Part shown: positions 1 to 5,392 of the stretch, in pieces | Layout: each line of letters starts with the position of its first letter | Position numbering within the stretch: the stretch's first letter is position 1 | Assembly: GCA_016204645.1 (NCBI GenBank) | Contig: JACQKI010000004.1 | Span: forward strand, 1 to 8,125 | Origin: Candidatus Kerfeldbacteria bacterium | Lineage (GTDB): Bacteria > Patescibacteriota > Patescibacteriia > SBBC01 | DNA: 8,125 nucleotides | Direction of reading: 5' to 3' | The notes under the pieces: generated by a model | What the model was told of the DNA's origin: nothing | Seen by the model: the letters and a program-made list of their open reading frames with translations, nothing else | Database searches by the model: none | Made by a program: the position numbers and the translations under genes

Positions 1-855
1 CTCCCCGGCTTCACCGTACAGGTACAGATTGACGTTGGATTGAGTCAGCGCCATCGAGCCTTGACCGAAGTTGATACTGGTGATCGCGTAGGCTTCTCCG
101 CCGTCGGTGAACGCATTACCCGGTCCGTCCGCCTGTGGCGCGCCGATGATGATGTCGTCTCGTCCATCAGCGTTGATGTCGCCTGTCCCCAGTCCGAAGC
201 CGGCGTGATCTCCGTCGTCAGCGCCGACAAAGGTGAAGTCAGCTGGCTGGGTAGCCAGGTCGCGAACGACACCGAGGTTTGATCTAGTATTGCCGAGCAC
301 AACGTACACCTCGCCCCGATCGTCGCGCAGCTCGTTGTTCTGGGCGTCACGGCCAAGGTAGATCGTCGGCATGCTGAAAATGATGTCGTCGAATTGATCG
401 TTGTTCACGTCCCCGACTGCCAACCACTGCATCTGGTGTTTTTTCACCACGTCCCCGAGCCACGGATACTGCTTTGGCGAGAGAATTTTGTAGTCGGCCG
501 ACGAGAAACTCCGACTGCTCAGAGACGACAAGGTGGCATCGAAGAATACGGCTACGTAGCGCTTGACGCCAGCTGCTGGTCCGGTCACGATCAGGTCGGC
601 GGTCCCGTTGCCGTCGACGTCCCCGGTCAGTGCTTGTTGGGGAGCGCTGAAACCAGGGCTGGCGCTGCCCGCCCGGATAATACCGGCGGGTTGATCAAGG
701 CCGAGGTCCTTCACGATTCGTGGGGAACACTGGCCACCATTACCGCCTCCACCGCCGTCGTCCATTTCATACGGCATAATCTCCTCTGAGGAGATGTTCG
801 ACACCGGCAGCACGAGGAGCGAGATTGTTGCGAGTGCGGTGGTTATTCTTTTCAT
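1..855 (-). CDS. Secreted FG-GAP/VCBS repeat (integrin alpha-like beta-propeller) protein, C-terminus cut by window edge
   Basis: The frame is open from an ATG at 855 through the left edge: 285 codons and no stop, so the gene is partial. Residues 1-20 (MKRITTALATISLLVLPVSN) look like a signal peptide: a short basic start, then a hydrophobic core. A glycine-rich linker follows at about 32-41. Three FG-GAP-type calcium-loop motifs are visible: GDVDGNGTADLIVTGP at 78-93, GDVNNDQFDDIIFSMP at 148-163 and GDINADGRDDIIIGAP at 225-240. Each is a D-x-D/N-x-D/N-G-like loop followed by a hydrophobic strand. In this family such repeats are blades of a seven-bladed propeller, so several blades probably lie outside the window. 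Expected location is extracellular or envelope-attached, with an adhesion or ligand-binding role inferred from fold only. The ATG is preceded by GAGAGG about 5 bases upstream, a fair ribosome site. It lies downstream of the pilin cluster on the same strand but has its own promoter signals. Confidence 0.88.
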   Translation of the reverse strand, partial: MKRITTALATISLLVLPVSNISSEEIMPYEMDDGGGGGNGGQCSPRIVKDLGLDQPAGIIRAGSASPGFSAPQQALTGDVDGNGTADLIVTGPAAGVKRYVAVFFDATLSSLSSRSFSSADYKILSPKQYPWLGDVVKKHQMQWLAVGDVNNDQFDDIIFSMPTIYLGRDAQNNELRDDRGEVYVVLGNTRSNLGVVRDLATQPADFTFVGADDGDHAGFGLGTGDINADGRDDIIIGAPQADGPGNAFTDGGEAYAITSINFGQGSMALTQSNVNLYLYGEAGE

Positions 856-890
856 AGGGCCTCTCGGTGTTAATGTAAAAATAGTTACCA

Positions 891-919
891 AAAATAATTG
901 TTGCACACGTGAGGGTCAA
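891..919 (-). promoter_or_regulatory. Candidate sigma70-type promoter (proximal) for the FG-GAP gene
   Basis: Read on the minus strand, TTGACC (914-919) is followed after exactly 17 bases by TATTTT (891-896), 4 of 6 matches to the -10 consensus. Transcription would begin near 884 and leave a leader of about 30 bases before the ATG at 855. The A/T-rich stretch at 871-900 stands out from the GC-rich surroundings. This promoter is weaker by sequence than the one at 990-1017. Confidence 0.4.
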
Positions 920-937
920 CAACCGCGTTTGCCGGAA

Positions 938-986
938 GGTAGCGACTTGTGACTATTGGTTTCCCGTGGGGGAAGAGTACGCTACC
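938..986 (-). other. Long stem-loop at the predicted 5' end of the FG-GAP transcript
   Basis: GGTAGCGACT (938-947) pairs with AGT plus CGCTACC (976-986) as a 10-bp stem with one unpaired base at 979. Inside it, TTCCC (961-965) pairs with GGGAA (970-974) around a 4-base loop. The outer arm begins just downstream of the -10 box at 990-995, so a minus-strand transcript would start at or within the stem. Nested stems at a transcript start suggest a 5' stability element, a leader regulator or a small RNA. No run of T follows, so an intrinsic terminator is less likely. Confidence 0.45.
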
Positions 987-989
987 TCA

Positions 990-1017
990 ATTGTACACGC
1001 TGCCAAGTAACTGTCAA
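990..1017 (-). promoter_or_regulatory. Strong candidate promoter just downstream of the Nudix gene, reading toward the FG-GAP gene
   Basis: On the minus strand, TTGACA (1012-1017) is a perfect -35 box. TACAAT (990-995) matches the -10 consensus at 5 of 6 positions, with a 16-base spacer. It is the best consensus pair I noticed in the window. It begins 19 bases past the Nudix stop codon and would give a leader of roughly 130 bases that includes the 938-986 stem-loop. I saw no terminator for the pilin-Nudix cluster before it, so read-through may add to FG-GAP expression. Confidence 0.55.
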
Positions 1018-1036
1018 GGATGTTAGCTACGTTCGG

Positions 1037-1561
1037 TCAGGTTCGAGAATTCCCTTGAAATATCCCAATCGTCTGCCGCACTTCTTCCGGAATGCCGAGA
1101 ATGCAGTCGTACTGGTCAACCTCAGCTCCGTCAACCCAGGCGTAGGCATCAAACTCCGGCGCGATCACGACTTCTCCCGGACCAGCTTTGCAGGCGAACT
1201 TGACGCACACCACTGGCACGCCGTCTGGCCGACGGAACACCACGCTATCCAAGTAGCGAAAGTCAGCGACGTCCAAACCGCACTCTTCTTTGGCTTCCCG
1301 CCGGACTAAATCCTCAACCATGTGTTCCCAGTCCAAGACCTCGCCATTGACGCGCGTCGGGGGCGCATTTTTCATATCCCGGTGTTCCAGCTTGCCGCCA
1401 ACTACGCCCCACAAACCGCGGTGAGCTATTTCTTTGCCCGAGCGTTGCAACAGTAAACACTTGCCGTCGCGGTAGACCGTGCCGGTCGCCACGAAGTAAA
1501 ACAGTTTTTCCGGCTTGGCCTTGTCGACTGAGATTGGCGGGACCGGATTAGGACTCGACAT
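1037..1561 (-). CDS. Nudix hydrolase with an expanded Nudix box
   Basis: A 174-residue protein starting at the ATG at 1561, 13 bases after the stop of the upstream pilus gene. An in-frame start at 1618 lies inside that gene and adds a low-quality extension, so I did not choose it. Strands at 22-40 (FYFVATGTVYRDGKCLLLQR) and the GGKLE at 55-59 fit the Nudix fold, and RREAKEECGL at 87-96 matches the REUxEExGU half of the catalytic box, with E89, E92 and E93 as likely metal ligands. The family hydrolyses nucleoside diphosphates linked to another moiety, often damaged or non-canonical nucleotides; the substrate here cannot be told. Oddly, G56 to R88 spans 32 positions where the canonical box has 14, so about 18 residues are inserted. 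It is probably co-transcribed with the pilins, and there is no obvious functional link. Confidence 0.87.
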   Translation of the reverse strand: MSSPNPVPPISVDKAKPEKLFYFVATGTVYRDGKCLLLQRSGKEIAHRGLWGVVGGKLEHRDMKNAPPTRVNGEVLDWEHMVEDLVRREAKEECGLDVADFRYLDSVVFRRPDGVPVVCVKFACKAGPGEVVIAPEFDAYAWVDGAEVDQYDCILGIPEEVRQTIGIFQGNSRT

Positions 1562-1574
1562 TTTGCTTGCTACC

Positions 1575-3581
1575 CTACAAAATCTGGTACGACCCTTGTT
1601 TGTACACCCAGGCCCCACCCGGACCGGAAACGAAATTTGTGTTGACTAACCCAGACTGGTAGGTGACGTTGGCGTTTTCCTCCAGCTTCAGTTTGTACCC
1701 GGTAGCTTCAGTCAGGGCCACACCGTTCTTGAGGTAGATTTGCCCCTGCGTAGCGTAGAAGATCGCGCCGATGGCGTTGTTGGCGATGTAGATGGCCGAG
1801 TTATTCGGCGCACAACCGGCCTGGGCGACGCCCAAGCAGTTGCTGGTCGTTAAGAGCATGACGTAGCTGCCGGCCGTGCCCGAACCTTCGAAGATGCCGT
1901 TGTTGGTCAGGTCGATCGAGCCGTCGGCCATGACAATGCAGGAATCTCCGCTGTACGCGGCGGCGCACTTTATCTTGGAACCGTTGGTAATGCTTACCGT
2001 ACCGTGGACGTAGATCGTTCCGGTCACGGTCAGAATCAGGTTGTTGCTGTTGAAAGACAAGTTTCCGGTAATCTCTTTTGGCCCGAGCGAAGAGTTGGCT
2101 GAAACCACGTGGTCGCCACTAATCGGCGGCACACCAGCTTGCGCGTCGGCCTTCCACTGGTTGACGTTACCGTCAGAGATCGGGAAGGCCAGGGGCGAGG
2201 GGTCGGCTGGCGGCGTCACCGATGTCGGACAATTGATCGTACCGGCCACCGTATTCGCGCTCTGCGTTTCGCAGGTCAGGTTTCCGGAAATCGTCGAATC
2301 TGTCACGTTTTCGGCAGTTACATTGCCGGCAATGGTCGAACCGGTAACCGCGCCGCATTCCACGTTTCCGGAAACAGTTGAACCGGTCATGGCCGTGCAC
2401 TTGATTGTCGCCTTGACGTCCACGCCTTCGATCGTGTTGGCGTGGGCGGTTGCACCGCTGACCGAGCTGGGAATCTTGATCGACTTCAGCTTCGTCACCA
2501 CGCCGCCCATCCAGGTTTTAAACCCGAAATCGCCGTTGGCGTCGTTCCAAGGGTTGGCGTCCCAATCGGACGAGTACTTACCGACGCCGTTGCCGTAGCC
2601 GCTGTTGTCGTGCTTGCCCCAGACGTAGTACTTTGAACTGTTCGAGTTTGCGTCGAGAACGATCCAGTACGTGGTGTTATTCAAAAGCGCCGGGTTTGAT
2701 GAAAAGGTAACGTCGACCCAACCGTAAGTGCCGGTTACCAGCCCGGCGTTGAGTGTGCCGGTGGTCAGCGCCGTCGTACTCGGCGAACCCGCGGTATCGG
2801 TCACAATCCTGACGGTCGCGTCGTTCGGCGTCGAAACCTTTTTGATGTACAAGCTGACTTTGTTGAGGTAGTTAGAATCTCCGGCCCGGAAACTCTGGGC
2901 TGCGTCTTCTTGCGACGACGGGTTGCCAACGGTGAAATCAGACGTTTGGACGTTCTGCTGCTGATCGGGGTTCAGAGCGGTTCCGCCGGCGACGATTGCG
3001 GTACCTCGTATTTGCGCCTGCGTCGTTTTGCCGATGATGCTGCCGTTCGAATAAACGTCGCCGGCGATGTACGAGTTATTGTCCATATCGAGACCGCCTT
3101 GACCGACCTGCACGCCGTAGTGGAAAGCCACGCCAGTGCCGCCAGCAGATAGCGTCGCCTTGATGGTCTTCGATACACCGTTTGCGCCGGTCAGCGTGCC
3201 GGTCGACGTGACGGTTCGCGAACTTCCGCTACCGGAAACGACTGAACTGAATGTTCCGTTTCCCAATGCAATATTCGATTCTCCAATGTAGGCTCCGCTG
3301 GTTGTAGGACAGTCGCTTTGCGGCGCACTTGGATTATTCAAGCACCAGACCGCTTTATCCACGCCGGCTTCGGCTAAACGGATGGCGGCCTGCTCGTTGA
3401 CCCGCTTCCCGGTCAGCCGCACTCCGGAAGAAGTGAAGTCGAAGATGGCGACTGACACGGTCAGCACCACCGCCGTGAATATCAAGGCCATTAGCAGCGC
3501 GCTGCCGGGCCCGCGCTTCTTGACGGGCTGGTTGGGGCGCCGCGGGCGGCCCGGTCCGCGCTTTGGCAGCGGGGAAGTCAT
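1575..3581 (-). CDS. PilX-like minor pilus protein with large beta-rich extracellular modules
   Basis: 668 residues from the ATG at 3581, four bases after the preceding prepilin stop. The open frame extends 70 codons further upstream, but only by overlapping that prepilin with low-complexity sequence, so the longer form is rejected. Residues 1-26 are basic and proline-rich. A hydrophobic helix at about 27-48 (GSALLMALIFTAVVLTVSV) then a polar helical stretch (EQAAIRLAEAGVDKAVW, 63-79) resemble PilX/GspK-type N-termini. Position 5 of the presumed mature form is Met rather than Glu, a feature also seen in GspK-type subunits. Residues ~206-360 form a beta-sandwich-like module (AQSFRAGDSNYLNKVSLYI, then TYWIVLDAN), reminiscent of choice-of-anchor type domains. 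Residues 394-449 hold four 14-residue repeats, and the C-terminal ~500-660 is beta-rich, possibly solenoid. Likely a surface-exposed minor subunit of a type IV pilus; the ligand is unknown. Confidence 0.8.
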   Translation of the reverse strand: MTSPLPKRGPGRPRRPNQPVKKRGPGSALLMALIFTAVVLTVSVAIFDFTSSGVRLTGKRVNEQAAIRLAEAGVDKAVWCLNNPSAPQSDCPTTSGAYIGESNIALGNGTFSSVVSGSGSSRTVTSTGTLTGANGVSKTIKATLSAGGTGVAFHYGVQVGQGGLDMDNNSYIAGDVYSNGSIIGKTTQAQIRGTAIVAGGTALNPDQQQNVQTSDFTVGNPSSQEDAAQSFRAGDSNYLNKVSLYIKKVSTPNDATVRIVTDTAGSPSTTALTTGTLNAGLVTGTYGWVDVTFSSNPALLNNTTYWIVLDANSNSSKYYVWGKHDNSGYGNGVGKYSSDWDANPWNDANGDFGFKTWMGGVVTKLKSIKIPSSVSGATAHANTIEGVDVKATIKCTAMTGSTVSGNVECGAVTGSTIAGNVTAENVTDSTISGNLTCETQSANTVAGTINCPTSVTPPADPSPLAFPISDGNVNQWKADAQAGVPPISGDHVVSANSSLGPKEITGNLSFNSNNLILTVTGTIYVHGTVSITNGSKIKCAAAYSGDSCIVMADGSIDLTNNGIFEGSGTAGSYVMLLTTSNCLGVAQAGCAPNNSAIYIANNAIGAIFYATQGQIYLKNGVALTEATGYKLKLEENANVTYQSGLVNTNFVSGPGGAWVYKQGSYQIL
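2235..2402 (-). repeat. Four tandem 14-residue (42-base) repeats within the PilX-like gene
   Basis: The units, in protein order, are KCTAMTGSTVSGNV, ECGAVTGSTIAGNV, TAENVTDSTISGNL and TCETQSANTVAGTI (residues 394-449), followed by NC. The shared core is T/V-x-x-S/N-T-hydrophobic-x-G-N/T-hydrophobic. This looks like stacked rungs of a small beta-solenoid, similar in style to bactofilin-like sequences. DNA identity between units is moderate, so this is an old, diverged repeat rather than a fresh duplication. Four Cys (395, 409, 437, 451) lie in or next to the repeats and could form disulfides outside the cell. Confidence 0.75.
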
Positions 3582-3585
3582 GGTG

Positions 3586-4164
3586 TTACGGATGGTTCCT
3601 AAAGGTAACGTTGAGTAAGGCGGTTTGGGTATACGGCGCGCCGAGCACCGTCCGTTGCGTACGCAGCAGGACGGTGGCGGCGGTGGCCGAGGTGACGGCA
3701 ACGGTATTGTAGCGGAAAAAGGCATCTTTGACGTTAGCGGTGATTTCGCGCGTTCCGTCGGTCCGAGTGCTGCTGGCACCTTCGTCGGCATCGATCAGCA
3801 ACACCAGCGCCGTACCGTTTCGGTAGAAGACGGCAATGTCCGTGGCTGAGGCATGCAGCGTATTGCCGGCCAGCGTTGTCGGCAAGGCCAGGACCACGGC
3901 CGAGTCGCCGCTGGTGTACGTCGGCGCGCCGCTGGTCGGGTACTGCGCCAAGACTGATTTGGCCTGCCGGAGGTACTGGTCCATCACGGTCAAGACGCGA
4001 TTGGCGCTGACGTCCACCTCGATCCGATCCTGCTCGCTGCCGGAAAAGCGGCCGGCGCTGACGTACACGTCGTAGACGATCCAACCGGCAATCCCCATCA
4101 CGAAAACCCCAACCAGCATCTCAGCCAAGGTCATGCCGCGTTGGTTGCGTAACAGTCGCTTCAC
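3586..4164 (-). CDS. Type IV prepilin-like protein, PilW/GspJ type
   Basis: 192 residues. The start is GTG at 4164, overlapping the stop of the preceding prepilin by four bases (GTGA), typical of translational coupling. The leader MKRLLRNQRG ends in Gly10, followed by MTLAEMLVGVFVMGIAGWIV: a prepilin peptidase site G10/M11, with Glu15 at mature position 5 and a hydrophobic assembly helix. The mid-region ANRVLTVMDQYLRQAKSVL resembles the amphipathic helix of PilW/GspJ minor pilins, and the C-terminus (TQTALLNVTFRNHP) is a typical final beta-strand. It would be made in the membrane, cut and methylated by the prepilin peptidase, and enter a type IV pilus or pseudopilus as a minor subunit. The exact paralogue type is uncertain because the globular domain is diverged. 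Confidence 0.85.
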   Translation of the reverse strand: MKRLLRNQRGMTLAEMLVGVFVMGIAGWIVYDVYVSAGRFSGSEQDRIEVDVSANRVLTVMDQYLRQAKSVLAQYPTSGAPTYTSGDSAVVLALPTTLAGNTLHASATDIAVFYRNGTALVLLIDADEGASSTRTDGTREITANVKDAFFRYNTVAVTSATAATVLLRTQRTVLGAPYTQTALLNVTFRNHP

Positions 4165-5255
4165 AATCCGAGCTCGCTTTTACCAATCAGGCTGGTCGTG
4201 GTGTAGGTCTGCGTCGTATTCTTCTGAACCCAGCCCACGGTCACCGTCACCTTTTTCAAATCGACGCTGCTCGGCTGCGGGTACGGTACAATTTCAACCG
4301 TGCCATTATCGTTGAGGGTAGTCGGCGTGCTGTCCGGCAGGTCGTTCAATCCCAGCCGCACCCAGGCCAGCGGCAGCTCGGTCGAGCCGTCGAAGTTCCA
4401 GGTGCCCGATCCGTCCTGGACGTCGTCAACCAGCGCATGCACGTCGTTCCAGCCGATCAAGGCGGTCGAGCCGCTGGCGTACGGGCTGCTGGAGTCGCTG
4501 CTAGTCAGTACGGTCGTGCCGTCAACCTTGATCGTGAACGACACCGGACTCGTGCCGGTGATCGCGGCTTCCAGCGTATACCACGTACCTTTGGCCAGCG
4601 TCACATTGGTTGAACCGAGCGGCGTCGCCGAACCACCAGCAATCTTCTCCAAGTAGACGTTCTGGACGCCGGCCGCGACCGTATCCAGGTCGGTCAAAAC
4701 CCCGGCAGCGTCGTTTTCGGCAAACCGCAAGCGATAGCCGTTGGCTGCATCTCGGCTTCTGAGCGTCATGCCGACTGCCCAGCCGAGGCTCGGGTTGCTG
4801 TTCGAGACGCTGTCAGTCGCTACCTTTACTTGAACCGTGAACGTCGCGTCGCCGTACGTGCCGGCTGGAAATTGCAATTGACCGGATTGAGTGTTGGTAA
4901 ATCCGCTAGCCAGCGCCAGTTCGAGCGCATTGGGCTGCGAAGGAGCTGTTCCGTCAGCCACGACGGCCCACCTACCGGCGTTGTAGAGGACGTTTTTGAA
5001 CGGGCAGTTGCTCGGCGTGACGCAGTTCGTCTGGTCGGTCAGCAGCGTAAAATCCAGACGCCGGAGCGCGTTAATTTCCTCATCCGCCAGCGCGGCTGCC
5101 TGTGAACGCTGGGCGGCCCGGCGGTTGACGTCGCGAGTGCTGGCCAGTCCGACCAGCAAGGCCACCATGATGGAGACGACGAACAGGCTGAGGATTGACT
5201 CAACCAGGGTAAAACCGGCTTTTGATTGTCCGGGTTGCCGTGATTTCCGCTCCAC
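4161..5255 (-). CDS. Type IV prepilin-like protein, PilV type, with an inserted concanavalin/LamG-like domain
   Basis: 364 residues from a GTG at 5255. The signature SKAGFTLVESILSLFVVSI gives a prepilin peptidase site G14/F15, with Glu19 at mature position 5, then a hydrophobic helix to about residue 38. PilV-type minor pilins are usually about 150-200 residues. Here the expected pilin parts (~1-105 and ~290-364, ending KKVTVTVGWVQKNTTQ) flank an extra ~180 residues. That insert (about 112-291) has the strand pattern of a jellyroll sugar-binding-like domain: SGQLQFPAGTYGDATFTVQV, ANGYRLRFAE, KGTWYTLEAAITG, FTIKVDGTTVL, STALIGWNDVHALVDDVQ. C78 and C84 could pair. It is first in the cluster, probably from the promoter at 5262-5290. 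The pilin assignment is firm; the lectin-like fold is inferred from pattern. Confidence 0.87.
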   Translation of the reverse strand: MERKSRQPGQSKAGFTLVESILSLFVVSIMVALLVGLASTRDVNRRAAQRSQAAALADEEINALRRLDFTLLTDQTNCVTPSNCPFKNVLYNAGRWAVVADGTAPSQPNALELALASGFTNTQSGQLQFPAGTYGDATFTVQVKVATDSVSNSNPSLGWAVGMTLRSRDAANGYRLRFAENDAAGVLTDLDTVAAGVQNVYLEKIAGGSATPLGSTNVTLAKGTWYTLEAAITGTSPVSFTIKVDGTTVLTSSDSSSPYASGSTALIGWNDVHALVDDVQDGSGTWNFDGSTELPLAWVRLGLNDLPDSTPTTLNDNGTVEIVPYPQPSSVDLKKVTVTVGWVQKNTTQTYTTTSLIGKSELGL

Positions 5256-5261
5256 GGCTGT

Positions 5262-5290
5262 AGTATCGCACAGCTATTCGGCAGGCTCAA
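5262..5290 (-). promoter_or_regulatory. Candidate promoter of the pilin-Nudix cluster, predicted leaderless
   Basis: On the minus strand, TTGAGC (5285-5290) and GATACT (5262-5267) are separated by 17 bases. A TGC directly before the -10 gives an extended -10 element. Only six bases lie between the -10 box and the GTG at 5255, so transcription should start at or next to the start codon, leaving no ribosome-binding site. The -35 box lies within a perfect inverted repeat at 5281-5300. Confidence 0.5.
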
Positions 5291-5300
5291 GATAGCCTGC
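5281..5300. repeat. Perfect 7-bp inverted repeat overlapping the pilin -35 box (possible operator)
   Basis: GCAGGCT (5281-5287) and AGCCTGC (5294-5300) are exact reverse complements separated by six bases. The centre-to-centre distance of the arms is 13 bases, a little over one helical turn, a layout common for dimeric repressors. No T-run follows on either strand, so a terminator is unlikely. A protein bound here would cover the pilin -35 box but sit about 40 bases upstream of the exporter -35 box. Confidence 0.45.
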
Positions 5301-5340
5301 TTATTGCCAAGCGCGGGCCAGGCGACCGGCTTGTCCAGAC

Positions 5341-5369
5341 TTGCAGTTTCTGAATTTTTTTGGTAAACT
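5341..5369 (+). promoter_or_regulatory. Candidate promoter of the ABC exporter gene
   Basis: TTGCAG (5341-5346) is followed after 17 bases by TAAACT (5364-5369), with TGG immediately before the -10 box (extended -10) and a T-rich spacer. The start would be near 5376, giving a leader of about 17 bases before the ATG at 5393. The leader lacks a clear Shine-Dalgarno sequence. An out-of-frame ATG at 5373 precedes the expected start point. Confidence 0.5.
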
Positions 5370-5392
5370 ACGATGCCTTTGGTCGCAGTCAT

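Noticed and set aside
394..789. Plus-strand open frame of 131 codons at the left end
   Set aside because: It is antisense to the FG-GAP gene, whose repeats and signal peptide are clear; the plus-strand product has no recognisable features.
956..1309. Plus-strand open frame of 117 codons overlapping the Nudix gene
   Set aside because: It lies antisense over the Nudix 3' half, has no recognisable family features, and its 5' part falls in the promoter and stem-loop region. The Nudix reading explains the conserved sequence.
3582..3791. 70-codon upstream extension of the PilX-like gene
   Set aside because: It lies inside the preceding prepilin in a different frame, is proline-rich and low complexity, and would place the membrane helix about 100 residues in. 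The ATG at 3581 fits the tight gene spacing.
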